In this document: in pieces, positions 36,744 to 48,282 of the stretch
How the letters are laid out: every line of letters begins with the position of its first letter
Position numbering within the stretch: the stretch's first letter is position 1
Source: Dipteronia dyeriana
Taxonomy: Eukaryota; Streptophyta; Magnoliopsida; Sapindales; Sapindaceae
Assembly: GCA_032871835.1 (NCBI GenBank)
Contig: CM065299.1
Location: forward strand, 95,928,652 to 95,992,651
Direction of reading: 5' to 3'
DNA: 64,000 nt
Made by a program: the position numbers and the translations under genes
The notes under the pieces: model-generated
Told to the model about the DNA's origin: nothing
Seen by the model: the letters and a program-made list of their open reading frames with translations, nothing else
The model's database searches: none

Positions 36744-37290
36744 GGTGTAAAAATGGGCCGGCCGGTGACAGGCCGGTCCGGCCGGCCCAGGGAGTTCACG
36801 GGCCGTTCTTGGAACGGCCCGTGAAGGAAGAGGGCCAGGCCTCTGCCGGGCCTCTGGGAGGAGGCCCGGCAGGCCGGCCTGCCTGGCACGCCAATCCGGC
36901 GTGCCAGGCCTGTAGGACCAGCCCAGCGGACCGGTCCGCCTGTCCGTTCATCCAATTTTATTTTTTTTTTCAAAAAACCTCCAACGGCTGGAATTGATTT
37001 CTAGCCGTTAGTGGTGAAAAAATGGGCCGGCCGGCCGGCCCAGGGAGTTCACGGGCCGTTCTTGGAACGGCCCGTGAAGGAAGAGGGCCAGGCCGCAGCC
37101 TGGCCCGGGACGGGCCTCGTGCCGGGCCTCTGGGAGGAGCCCGGCAGGCCGGCCCGCTTGGCACGCCAATCCGGCGTGCCAGGCCTGTGGAACCTGCCCG
37201 ACGGACCGGTCCGCCGGTCCGTTCGGCCAATTTTTTTTTATTTTTTTTTTCAAAAAACCTCCAACGGCTGGAATTGATTTCCAACCGTTG
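36744..37290. repeat. Tandem duplication of the hAT 5' end
   Basis: Two copies (36744-37006 and 37007-about 37290). Both contain AATGGGCCGGCCGG, CAGGGAGTTCACGGGCCGTT, GGCACGCCAATCCGGCGTGC and AACCTCCAACGGCTGGAATT. Each includes several perfect short palindromes. The long GC-rich frames across it on both strands are by-products. Confidence 0.85.
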
Positions 37291-37364
37291 GAGGAAATTA
37301 AAATTACCAAAACTCCCCCTACAATCTTTTAAATTATATTTTGACCCACAAATAAAATTTTTCT

Positions 37365-38156
37365 ATAAATACTTCCATCCATTTCATTTTTCATTAACTC
37401 TCTCTATCATTCTTTCAATATCTCATTCTCTCAAATCTCAATCTCTAATATATTCTCCAATTCTCTAAACTTTTTCATTCATTTTGGTTATTACTCTCTC
37501 TACAAAATTTTCTACGTTTTCCACCAACACACCAAATTTTAAAGGTACAATTTTGTTATTACTTTTGGTCTAACATATTCTCATAGTAAATTTATATGTT
37601 TATGTTTAGATTTGAGTTACTTAATGAAAACATTATCTATTTAGTTAGTTAGTTTATCAACTTTTGGGTTTTAATGTTAATATTATTTGTTTAGTTTATT
37701 AAGATTTTTAAGTTTAGTAGTAATTTTAATATTTGTTATTAATAAATTTAGAAAGTTAATTTGTATTACTGAAATTACTTTTTGTAATAAGTAAATGATG
37801 AATGTTAAGTGTAGTAATTACGTTTGATATTGTTTTTTTTCATAAATTAAAATTTTTCATTTGTAGATTATGATAGTAAATTTAAGAGTAGTGGTTCAAA
37901 TCATCATTTTTATGTTAGTATATTATGTTAGTAAATTTATCAATTTTATTTGTAGTAGTGAACTAGTGAATTTAAAATTTTATGTTAGTAGATTATGATT
38001 TTTTTGTTTATTTAATTTGTTTTTTAAGTAAATAAATTATTGTAAGTGTCGTATTAGTTATAGTAATTATTGTTAGTAAATTAAGATTACTGTTAGTAAA
38101 TATTGATTTTTAATTTGACTATTAACTACTATAGTGCTCATATTTTTATTCAGATA
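37365..38156 (+). promoter_or_regulatory. hAT transposase promoter and 5'UTR intron
   Basis: A TATA box TATAAATA lies at 37365-37372. A pyrimidine-rich leader with CTCTCT/TTCTCT words follows. A likely intron runs from 37545 (AAAG/GTACAATT) to 38153 (TATTCAG/ATAATGG), ending four bases before the transposase ATG. Confidence 0.6.
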
Positions 38157-40228
38157 ATGGATCCTAACCAGCAGCCTTATTTTCCGGACGGTTTGAATAT
38201 ACTCAACGATGAATTTGATATTTCAGAACCAACCCATACTTAAGCGGGACCTTCTGGTTCCGGCGTTACACCAACATCACGTCCCAGAAAATTAACATCA
38301 GATGTGTGGCAATGTTTCAACATAGTCCAAATGACACTCCCAAACGGGGCGTCTGGCCTCAGAGCTAAATGTAAGTTTTGCCATAAGAATTATGCTACAA
38401 GTACGGGGGAACCGGACATTTGAGACGGCATATGCATAAATGTATGCCTGCACATGGACAGGTAGATACTACAACCCAGACACAGCTTCAACGGCACCCA
38501 GACGGGTCCGTTACGACATGGCAGTTCGACGCCATGCACGCTAGAGAGTGCTTGGCACGATACATTGCACAAACTGATCAACCGACCAGTATTGGTAAGA
38601 GTCCATTTTATAAAGAATTAATCACATCTGCATATAACCCCCAATATGAACCTGTTTCTAGAACCACCACTAGAAATGATTTGATACGATTGTTTGAAAC
38701 CGAAAGGGATGACTTAGTTGTTGAAATACAGCATTTAAGTGTCTCTGTTGCATTAACTTCTGATATTTGGAATGCATGTTCCAAACAGGACTATTTATGT
38801 GTCACGGGACACTATTTAGATTCTGATTGGAGGATAACAAAAAGAATTTTTGGTTTTCGTCCTATGGATTTTGCACATACCGTAGAAAACATTTTTAATG
38901 TCATAATGGAAGTTTTAGAAACTTATGAAATCACGCATCGCATTCTTTCAATCACATTTGATAATGCATCTGCAAATACTAGCTATATTGCATTGTTTGT
39001 TGGAAGAAATATCCCGCAAGATGGAGGTTATTTCTTCCATCAACGGTGTGCATGCCATATTATAAATTTAGTTGTACAGGCTGGTTTAAAGCAGGTAAGC
39101 GACCAAATAGATCGCATCAGAGATGCCATTTCTTGGATTTGCAGTTCTAATCCTAGATTCAGTGAATTCGATAGACATTGTAAACTAAACGGTCTCAAAC
39201 TCCGACGATTCCAAACTGATATGCCGGTAAGGTGGAACTCTACTTATTTAATGTTGCAAAATTGTTTGGAATATGATACAACCATTACATGTTTTTATAA
39301 TATGAAATTGACCGAAATATGACAACTTAGTCCAAAATTACTTTCCACAGACGATTGGTATGTGGCAAAGATTTTTGTTCAATTTTTAAAGATATTTTAC
39401 AATGCCACTGTAACTCTTTCCGGGGTATATTACCCCACATCTTCCCAGGCAATCCATCAGATAGTGGAAATGTCTGAACTGTTAAACAGTTATAGAGAAG
39501 ATGAACATCTAGGCGCTGCAGTTGTTGTCATAGAGACAAAGTTGAAAAAATATTGGGCTAACATTCCCTTACTTTATGCCTTAAGTGCTATAATAGATCC
39601 CAGGGTTAAATTATCTGGTTTAGAAGTTTTGCTTGAGTTTATTGGTATTAATTTGTCAATAGATTATTCAGAACAAATTACTGACATTCGAACCAAGTTG
39701 TTCGAGATTTTTCATATTTATGAGACCAGGTTTGACAACATTGACATCCCCCAATCAACACGACCGGAGACAGAGCCGAAGCAAACAAGTTGGAGCCTTC
39801 TGAAACGAAGAAAAAAAGACAAATCAGCAAGTACTTCTTCAGGGCAAAGATCTAGCCCATCTTCTTGTACCAAACTTATTAGGTACCTTGAAGCACAGTT
39901 CGATGCTGTTGAAGACAAGGAAGAGTTTGATTTGTTGTTATGGTGGAAGACCTATACATACAGATATCCAGTTCTGTCACACTTAGCACGTGACGTACTG
40001 GTTATTCCAGTGTCAACGGTGTCTTCAGAACAAGCTTTCAGCACCAGTGGACGCATAATTGAACCAAGAAGAAGCTGTTTGTCTCCAGAGATGGTGGAGG
40101 TATTAACATGCCTTCGGGATTGGGAGCATGCTAAAAAAAGGTTACAAAATCTAACTGTAGATAAAGAACTTAATCTAAATTTCGACAATCTATATATTGA
40201 TGACCCTTCAGGTAGTGGCCAGGGCTAG
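38157..40228 (+). pseudogene. hAT transposase with BED zinc finger, disabled
   Basis: Transposase of the Ac/RICESLEEPER type. From ATG 38157 the order is an N-terminal leader, a BED finger (AKCKFCHKNYATSTG, then GTGHLRRHMHKC), the catalytic core with LTSDIW (first Asp) and TFDNASAN (second Asp), the CACHIINL motif, and VRWNSTYLML. The C-terminal hAT dimerisation domain follows (WWKTYTYRYPVLSHLARDV, IPVSTVSSEQAFSTSGRII, RRSCLSPEMVEVLTCLRDW). Three lesions disable it: TAA near 38242, loss of one G near 38408 inside the finger (GGGGAACC for GGGGGAACC), and TGA at 39320-39322 where Trp is expected. Both long halves otherwise remain open, so inactivation is fairly recent. Confidence 0.9.
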
Positions 40229-40839
40229 AACTAGGTTATACTTTTACATATGTATTTATTATTTACTTGTAAGTTGTAAAACGGTTGCACTCTTTTTCCC
40301 TTACCAAGTTTTTATCCCATTGGGTTTTTCTTGGTAAGGTTTTTAATGAGGTAATTATGTAGATATGTATTACTGAATTCCATAAGTGAAAAATAAATAA
40401 ATAATTAAAAAATTGTTCATTCTCTTTATTCATTTCAAATCCTAATAATTGTTCGTTCTCTTCATTCATTTTAAATTCTAAACCCATAACCATAAACTAT
40501 AAATCCTAAACCCTATACCCTAAATCTAAAAAAACGTAATTTGAAAAAAAAAATTGGACCAAAAAACTACTCCGCCGGACCAGGCCCGTTAGGCCTGGTC
40601 TGGCCGGACCGGCCCGCCAGAGGGGCCCGACGGGCCAGCCTGGCAAGGCACGCAGGCACGAACCGCCTGAGATAGACCGACGTGCCGTGCCGTGCCGGGC
40701 CTGTTTCTCTGAAAACAGGCAGGCCCGGCTCGATCTGTTATCAGAAATGGACTGGCCAGACAGTCCCTAATGGACCGATCCGGTCTACTGTGTTAGTCAA
40801 GTCTAGGTGTTAGACTGCCGTCCATTAGTACCTAACATT

Positions 40840-41500
40840 TACTAGAATACTTTTCATAGTCATATTTAATTCATTGAATTTATTGTTTAATAGTGTGGTA
40901 AAGAAAATTTTGAATACTTAAAATATATATATATTTTTTTTTATGCACGTGACGACAATAATAAAGAAATTTCTTTTTAGAATAGTCAAATTGTGAGACC
41001 ACTTATCGGTTATCATTATCTCAAATTTTATTTTCAAAAGAAAATGAAAAATGAAAGATTGTAAGTAGTTAAAAAATAATAATAATCAAATATTTAGCCA
41101 TTTATAATTAGGTCGGTCACCTGTGCTATTCTACCACCCCTTGAGTAAGTCAATCAAAACAATTACTGAAAATAATAATTATGTGGATGGTCGGTTCTTG
41201 GAAAAAAAGAAAGTAAAAACCTTAAAATATGATGTTTCTTTGGAGATATATTATTTTTAAAACATAATTGAATTCTCATGATAACACGTCATTTTCTGGT
41301 TTGGTTAACCAATTGTGGATAGTGACTCTTGTACGTATTCTCGTTAGGGAGATATTTATCTCAAAGGTCTCCAAAAGTATATAAATATAATTATAATATA
41401 TATTTGAATTATTTGAAATATTTTATATTGAATTTATAATATATTGTTATTTTTTATTTGTAATGAAATGTTTATTTTTTAAAATTTAATTTATAATTTT
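40840..41500. other. AT-rich spacer
   Basis: No gene, repeat array or clear termini seen. Confidence 0.55.
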
Positions 41501-41509
41501 TAGTTAAAT

Positions 41510-41762
41510 AGGAAAATAGGAAAATCGGATACCGGGAATACGATAAAACATAAAAAAAATAGAGAAAATGGAAAACTGGGGATGGGGATAAGGATAGGGA
41601 TGGGAGAATCTCCCCCCAAACATCCCCTTCGAAGGGGGCAGGTCAGGCAGGATGGGGGATGCGGGATGGGGGATGGAGGATGGAGGATAGAAAAAGGGTC
41701 TAGAAAATGGGGATGAGAATGGGGATGTGAGGACCTATATTCATCCTCATTCCCCAAACATA
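41510..41762. repeat. GGGGATG-rich low-complexity block
   Basis: Many GGGGATGG, GGATGGAGG and GGGATGGGGG words, with CCCCTTCGAAGGGG as a perfect palindrome near 41625. It resembles subterminal blocks of plant hAT miniature elements, but I could not pair its ends. Confidence 0.6.
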
Positions 41763-42099
41763 CATATTCTCGTATAAAATAGTTGCTAGACGTTCTAAAA
41801 GTTAATTATTATTATTATTATTATTGAAATAATAGTATTGGTACAGTGATTCAAACCTGACCTATACGGAATGAATTAATTATTATATTTGCTATGGCAT
41901 TTTTCTTGTGTTATTTTGTACTGCTAATACCAAATTTCAACACTACATTTATTGTTTTGAAGTATAATTTCAACATTTCATTTTATCAAAGAGCAAGAAG
42001 AAAACTATATACGTACATAAGATAATCAAACATAAAAGCCTTCATAAAATAGAAAGTTTTTATTTCCTAAAATTAATCCATCCTCATAGATAAAGAAGA

Positions 42100-42450
42100 T
42101 TTTTTTTTGTTAATAAAATTAGACTGATCTATAGGGAAAAAACATCACAAGCTATCATATGCTGAAAAACTCTAGACAATATCCATCAATAATATATAAA
42201 TAATAAAATGAAAAGTAACAAAAACCATAAAAGTACAAAAACCAAAGGAAACAATCCCAACAAAAATATTGGCACGCAGGTTATAAAAATAGAAACAAAA
42301 ACATAAAACATCAAGAAAAACGAAAAGACTCCCGACCCATGCAATCATTGTCAATCAACAAAGAGCAGAAAGACAGGTTATTTGCCCACCACGAATCGAC
42401 CTCTAACCCTAAATCATGTTTTGAAAGAGGGTCCGCAACCTGATTCCCCT
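42100..42450 (-). mobile_element. LINE 3'-end remnant
   Basis: Read on the minus strand, an RNase H-like tail is open from about 42447 to the stop at 42311 (NQVADPLSKHDLGLEVDSWW, then ANNLSFCSLL). NQVADxLSK is a typical end of plant LINE-type RNase H domains. An AT-rich 3'UTR follows and finishes in an A run (T run 42100-42108 on +). The 5' part is missing, as in 5'-truncated non-LTR elements. No target duplication found. Confidence 0.55.
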
Positions 42451-42674
42451 AACTATATATGTATATATATATATATATACATGTATACGAGTCAGTAGTG
42501 TTAGGTTTCCTAAAAAATTTCTATTTTTTTTTCCAAACAGTGTTTGGACGTGAGTTATCAACATCACATCACTTGTCATAAAATCTCATGATTTACAAGA
42601 TGTTAACACTTCACGTACCAACAACATTTGGAAAATAATTTGAGAAATATTTTTGGAAAGCCTAGCATTATTCT

Positions 42675-43235
42675 ATATATAAGGGATTCCTTATTTTAAT
42701 TACGGTAAAATCACCATAAAATCACATCGATTTAAATGAATTTTAATCCGAATTTTTTTTATTAACAATAAGTTCATTGAAATCTACCTAAGAATAAAAT
42801 TTGAGAATTTGTTAAGCACTTAAACTATTATACATATAGTGAGTCCCTCACAAGGATCCCTTATTTTAATTTTGGTAAGAACTCTGAAGTCACATCAATT
42901 TGAATGAATTTTTATTTGAATTTTTATTTGAATTTTTTTGTAAATGATAAGTTCATTGAAATCTATCTATGATAAGAATTTGTCAAGCATTAAAACTATT
43001 TTTTTTGAATTTCCTACATTTCACCTATTTTTCTGATGTCTTTATATTTTTTTTTTAAATTCGGTAAAAATAGTTTAAGTACTTGAAAAAATTCCAAATT
43101 TTATTCATAAATAGATTTCAATGAACTTATCATCCACGATCAAATTCAATTAAAAAATCATTCAAATTGATATAATTTCATAATAGTTTTTATCAAAATT
43201 AAAATAAGGGATCCCTTATAAGAGACTCGTTATTA
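42675..43235. mobile_element. Hairpin miniature element with doubled left arm
   Basis: The left arm (42683-42830: GGGATTCCTTATTTTAATT, ATAAGTTCATTGAAATCTA, TTAAGCACTTAAACTATT) is repeated at 42853-43005. Both are matched in inverted form by 43040-43232 (complement GGGATCCCTTATTTTAATTT, GATAAGTTCATTGAAATCTA, CAAGTACTTAAACTATTT). It could fold as a hairpin over about 150-190 bp. No coding capacity. Confidence 0.7.
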
Positions 43236-43239
43236 TATA

Positions 43240-43730
43240 TGTATTCTCATATTCATGTTGAATAACTAGTCAACACACATTTAATTCGAAGCCTTTTCAA
43301 TTTATTATCTAGACAATTAGTAATAATATTTCTCTGTTTAAGAGTATTCATTATATTGAATCATTCAATGTATATACTCCTTAATTCAATGATCTTTTGA
43401 ATTGACTATTATATAATTTGTTTTTTTAATACAATATAAGAGCATTTTATGATATAAACTAAGGTAATGATCCCGTATTCATATTATATTTCTGATATTT
43501 TCTATTGATATAAAAACAGTATCATTGAAAAGCCAAGATATTGATGATATTTTCGATAATTCTACCAAAATCTTCAAAAATTTGAATCCCCTTTATTTTC
43601 ATCGGAAGTTATATTACTTCTTTGGATACGAAATGAAATGAATGTGTTGCTTAAAAGTGATTTAATATGTAGTAGATCCTTAGAGAAATGGTCGACGTGG
43701 AAATGGTGAAATATGTTACTTTTTTATATG
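43240..43730. other. AT-rich spacer
   Basis: No gene or structured repeat recognised. Confidence 0.5.
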
Positions 43731-43734
43731 TGTT

Positions 43735-45095
43735 GTAATGATGTCACCGTTTTAATAATTTATGTTTAAAAGACACCTATTATGGTGAACTATCCAAATT
43801 ACTCTTCAATAATCTATTTTTATTCTTATTGTGTTTCTATCTATACTTTGAAAACGATAACTCATCTCTCTCCAAAATAGTTGTCTGAAAATCGATCTAC
43901 AACTCATCTCTTTCCAAAAAACTCGTCTCTCTCCAGAATCTGTTAAAAAAAAATAACATATGTTTGTGATATTCTTTTATACATTATAATATATTTCGGT
44001 GTTGTTTAACAATGTATCCATTCATTATGATTTGTTATCTCAATCTTCGTATGAACATTTATGAACATGTAGTCTCCAGATTCTGTTCGAGACTTTTTTA
44101 AAATACTTCGAGCCTTTTTTATTAGTGTCCGAGCTATTTTGATATGATTCTGAGTTTTTTTATACTTTTCCGAGTTTTTTTTATTTGTCTTCGAGTTTTT
44201 TTGTCAGAAAAGCTTGAATCAAGTAAACAAAAGCTCGGGCACTTGGTAAAAACGCTCGATTGGAGTTTTTTTGCCAAGTGCTCAAGCCTTTTTTAATGGG
44301 TTCGAGCTTTTTTACCAAGTGCCCGAGTTTTTTTTTAACTTGCCCGAGCTTTTTTTTAACTTGCCCGAGCTTTTTTTTTAACTTGGCAAAAAGGCTCGAA
44401 TCAAGTAAAAAAAAGCTTGGGCAGTTGGCAAAAAAGCTCGGACACTTGGCAAATCGAGATTTTTTGCCAAGTGCCTGAGCTTTTTTTTTTTAACTTGACA
44501 AAAAGTCTCGAATCAAGTGTAAAAAAGTTCGGACACTTGGCAAATCGAGTTTTGTTGCCAAGTGCCCTAGCTTTTTTGCACTTGATTCGAGGCTTTTTGC
44601 CAAGTGCCTGAGCTTTTTTTTAACTTGGCAAAAAGTCTCGAATCAAATGCAAAAAAACTCGGGCACTTGGCAAAAAAGCTCTGGCACTTGGTAAAAAAGC
44701 TCGATTATTCGAGACTTTTTGCCAAGTATCCGAGCTTTTTTTTAACTTGGCAAAAAGTCTCGAATCAAGTGCAAAAAAGCTCGGGCACTTGATAAAAAAA
44801 CTCGAACCCAGTAGAAAAAGCTCAGGCACTTGACAAAAAAGCTCGAACCCTTACCAAAAAAGCTCGAGACTTTTACTGGGTTCGAGACTTTTACTAAAGG
44901 CTCTGAGCTCGACCCCCGAATACGTCTGCGTAGCACCTGAGTTTCAATGAAACTTTCTCTCTCTATTTCATAATTCTCACTGTAAAAAAATGAATTAAAT
45001 ATTCTGATGAAATAACTATTGGGGGGCATTTTTGTCCGTTCACCATAATAGGTGTCTTTTAAACATAAGTCATAAAAACAGTGATAGTATTGAAA
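43735..45095. mobile_element. Long-TIR element carrying an inverted-repeat array
   Basis: The termini 43735-43797 and 45028-45095 share the word TATGTTTAAAAGACACCTAT and its extension TATGGTGAAC in inverted orientation, with weaker similarity outside it. The about 1.2 kb between them is dominated by the inverted-repeat array at 44190-44895. Long termini suggest a Mutator-like element. No transposase seen. Confidence 0.65.
44190..44895. repeat. Array of CTTGGCAA / GAGC inverted units
   Basis: Dozens of alternating forward and reverse copies of a core: AAAAAAGCTCGGGCACTTGG and its complement CCAAGTGCCCGAGCTTTTTT, joined by TTGATTCGAGACTTTTTGCC-type links. Almost every unit can pair with its neighbours, so long stem-loops or cruciforms are expected. 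Reading frames across it on both strands are repeat artefacts. Confidence 0.9.
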
Positions 45096-45384
45096 CGTTA
45101 CCTCCAAAAAGTGCTATTTATTTTTTGAGCCCGATGGGTGACCAAGTCCAGCTTCTGACCTTAGAATTTTTATTTAAAAAAAAAACAAACAAATAAAAAA
45201 TTGGTTGTTAAACTTTAAATCGCCTCTTCTCAAGGAAAAAAAAAACTTTGAATCGCCTTTCCAGAGTTTTATTAAAAGAGAACTTCGAATAAAGTACAAT
45301 TATCTTTCAAAAAATTGAGCATGGTCACGAATCAACGTTTAAAACCGATTAATACAAGAGAGAAAATAAAAAAGGTCCCCGTCT

Positions 45385-46198
45385 TGCGGCTGTGTTTTAG
45401 TACGTTTTCGTTTTTATTTTTTAAAAATGATTTCGAAAACGAGTTCGTTAACCGCTTTTCATTTTATTTTCAACAAAAATAAAAATAAAAAACAAAACCA
45501 GTGTTAAAAGTGAAATATTATAAAACTACAAAATACTTGTTTTTTGTTTTTCATTTTTTTATATAAAAAAAATCATTTTTTTTAACTATTAATTGTAATA
45601 TTATGCGTTTCATATGGTTAGGACAAGACAAGACAATATTTTAAAATGATCAAAGTCTCTTATATATATATATATTCCAGAATAACTTATTTTCAACTAG
45701 AACTTAAAGTATTCATGCAATAATTATTATATGTATATTATATTTATATTATAATATTTTATATATAATTTATATATTATTATAATATTTATATTTTATT
45801 ATATAATATATATATATATATTATATTTATTTATAATTTAAGAGTTTAGTTTTGATTAATTTATTTTTTGGTATGTTTTTTTGAATTAATTTTTTATGTG
45901 TTACTTTTGTTTAATTTAAAAATTACAATACAAAAATTATATTGGTTAATTATGTAATCAATTTGTTTATAGTTGTAATAATATTAAACAAAATGCCACA
46001 ATTGATATTTTAATTTTTGATAGTTTTCGGTTAACCTACCAGACGCATTTTTTTCGTTTTCATTTTTAAAATAAAACTTTCAATATATGTTATTAGACGC
46101 GTTTTCAGAATACGAAACTGAAACAAAAAACACTGTTTTCATTTTCATTTTTATTTTTGAAAAACATCAAACGAAAAACGCTCACAGGACGGGCCCTA
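45385..46198. mobile_element. Probable miniature element rich in TTTTCGTTTTTATTTT
   Basis: The left part (GTTTTAGTACGTTTTCG, TTATTTTTTAAAAATGA, GGTTAACGAACTC as complement) and the complement of the right part (GCCCGTCCTGTGAGCG, TTCAAAAATAAAAATGAAAA, CGGTTAACC region) mirror each other loosely. This is a common style of plant miniature transposon. AT-rich interior. Confidence 0.4.
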
Positions 46199-46201
46199 AA
46201 C

Positions 46202-47092
46202 TTTTGTTTATAACCACTTTTGAAATTTTATTTGTTAATAGACAATTTTTTCAAAAAAAATTCAATGTATGTCCATAAATTATAAAAATACCAATGGATT
46301 TGATTTTTTCTTGAAATCTGGAACCAAACTTGAAATCACGACTAGAAACTTGAAACTTGAAACTTGAAACTTAAAACTTGAAATCTGAAATCTGAAATCT
46401 TGTCTAAAAACATGAAATTTTGAAACTTGAAATCTTGTTTAAATTGAGATTTTGAAACTTGAAACTTGAAACTTGAAATCTTACTTAAATTGACATGTTG
46501 AAACTTGAAATCTTGATTAAATTGAAATGTTGAAACTTGAAATGTTATGGGTTTTTAAGTTTTCGTTTTCAAATTTTGAAACTTGAAATCATACCTAAAT
46601 TGAAATTTTGAAACTTGAAATCATACCTAAATTGAAATGTTGAAACTTGAAATCTTAACTAAATTGAAATGTTGAAACTTGAAATGTTCTGGGTTTTTAG
46701 GTATTCGTTTTCTTTTTTTTTTCTGGCAGATCTACTCACCGGCGGAGGGGGAGCTCGATGGCATTGCTGAATGGTCGTGAAGCCTAGGCAACGGCACTCT
46801 GGCAAGCATCGACGACGTGTGAGAGAGAAAGGAAAGGAGAGAGAAAGAGAGAGAAAAAAGAGAGAGAGTTGCGGGGAGAGAGAAAGAGAGGTTCAGTGAG
46901 AGAGAGAGAGGAGCCCGACGACGGTTCACCGGCCTTCACAAGGACGCCGTCGATGGTTCACCGGCACACCACCGACGGGAGAGAGAAAGTGTTTGGGGAT
47001 GATTTTTATATGAAGGTATTCAAGTAATTTCTAAAAAAAATGGTCATTAACGAATAAATTTTCGTATGTGGTTAAAAATAAAATTTCCATAA
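46202..47092. mobile_element. Long-TIR element, relative of 16937-18285
   Basis: The left terminus (ATAACCACTTTTGAAATTTT, ATTTGTTAATAGACAATTTT) is matched by the complement of the right terminus (TTAACCACATACGAAAATTT, ATTCGTTAATGACCATTTTT). The core has the AACTTGAAATCTTG tandem repeats (46318-46690), then a GC-rich block (46730-46990) with GAGAGAGAAAGAG tracts and CCGACG/CGGCGG words. The same ingredients as at 16.9-18.3 kb support one family. Confidence 0.6.
46318..46690. repeat. AACTTGAAAT-type tandem repeats
   Basis: Short GAAACTTGAAACTTGAAA runs grade into an about 40-bp unit with TGAAACTTGAAATCWTRMYT and AAATTGAAATGT. A related tract occurs at about 17440-17830. Confidence 0.85.
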
Positions 47093-47109
47093 TAGTTGTG
47101 GTTATTTTA

Positions 47110-48270
47110 ACAATTTCCACTTAATACAATTATAAAATTGTAATTCTAGAAAAAAAAAATCACACTTGTATATAAATATATAATCATCAACGATGCTAGT
47201 TTAAAATACAATAAGTGTAAACCAAGTGATTGGAGTTTGATTTAGATTTTTTTTTTCTTAACGCTGAAAATTGGAAAGGGACAAGAGAGGCATCACAATC
47301 ATAATGGCTTTGCAACTATTTTTTAGGGCTTAATTAACGATAGCAGTCAGCCTCAGCCAAAAAATAATCAGTTTTGGCTCCAAGTTGTAGCGAATAATCA
47401 ATTCATGATTTTTGAGTTTTTGGGTATGGTAACTAGGGATGTTTCTTTGGTCAAAACGGTCTTGAAAAAAAAAATCATTGCCATTTAACTTTATATTCAT
47501 TCCAACTTTTATCTCCCCGAAAAAAAAGAAAGAAAAAAAGGAATAGTGCTATTGAGACCCTTCTATTCACCTAATAATACAACACTTTCAAAATTTATAG
47601 TTTAATTATATAAAATTAAATGATTTAATTTATTTTTTAATTTATTTTCAAAATTACCCTTCCTACTTATTCTTCACACTTAATATACCCAGCTCTGTAA
47701 ATGGTGGCTCTATTGCAACTAATAAATCTTTTTCTCCAATTTTTTTTGGTTGAAAAAACTACTTGCTCCCTCCATATGATGACGCCTAATTCCTCCTAGC
47801 TAATCCCGAGTCAAAGCCACATTTATAGATTGTTTGCTTGAATTCACAATGATATTAAAACATGTTTTCAAGAGAAGCCACGAAAGATGGGAGCACAAAA
47901 CGTTTTGCTTTTTGGTATATTCTGATCACTACAAAACTACAAAACTGCAAAACAACAGTGATTGATTTTTCTCGCATTGGTGTCTCATCTAATTTCATCA
48001 AGTCCCTAATTTTCAGTCCTTACTCAATTTTCCATTTCAATCTAACAACAAAATGATACTTAACAATCCATGGTTGATCTCATATCTTCCCTCCTAGATT
48101 ATTCTTGCATTTGAAATTGTGTTTATTATTAGGGCTTAAAAGTCTAGATTTTTTTTTCCAGCAAACAAATTATAAGAGAAATGGGGCTTTATTAGACTTT
48201 TGTAGAAGAATTAAAAAAAAAAAAGTTCTCTTTGTGTAACGCTGCTAATGGATAAAAATATAATCACTAA
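47110..48270. other. AT-rich spacer
   Basis: Low-complexity A/T DNA. A 64-codon frame at 47862-48056 has no recognisable features and is ignored. Confidence 0.5.
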
Positions 48271-48282
48271 ATAATTTTAAAA

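Larger units (their letters stand above)
36744..40800 (+). mobile_element. hAT transposon, once autonomous
   Basis: It starts TAGTGGTGTAAAAATGGGCC at 36744, with GC-rich subterminal palindromic words (GGCCGGCC, ACGGGCCGTTC). A near-copy of the first about 260 bp follows at 37007-37290, so the 5' end is duplicated in tandem. Then come a TATA box, a 5'UTR intron, the transposase pseudogene, and a second GC-rich subterminal region at 40555-40790. The right terminus is eroded. The flanks ATCTAGGC and GTCTAGGT agree at 6 of 8 bases, a plausible but imperfect duplication. GC content of the ends contrasts sharply with the surrounding AT-rich DNA. Confidence 0.75.

Noticed and set aside
36734..37310. 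Long GC-rich reading frames on both strands
   Set aside because: They are overlapping Arg/Gly/Pro-rich frames in the palindromic subterminal DNA of the hAT element, with no domain.
40740..40830. Confident right terminus of the hAT element
   Set aside because: The expected inverted copy of the left tip is absent or heavily eroded, so the boundary is only approximate.
44260..45107. Several 60-120-codon frames
   Set aside because: They translate the inverted-repeat array on both strands and have no independent coding character.
47862..48056. 64-codon ORF
   Set aside because: Random-looking composition in AT-rich DNA, no motif and no regulatory context.
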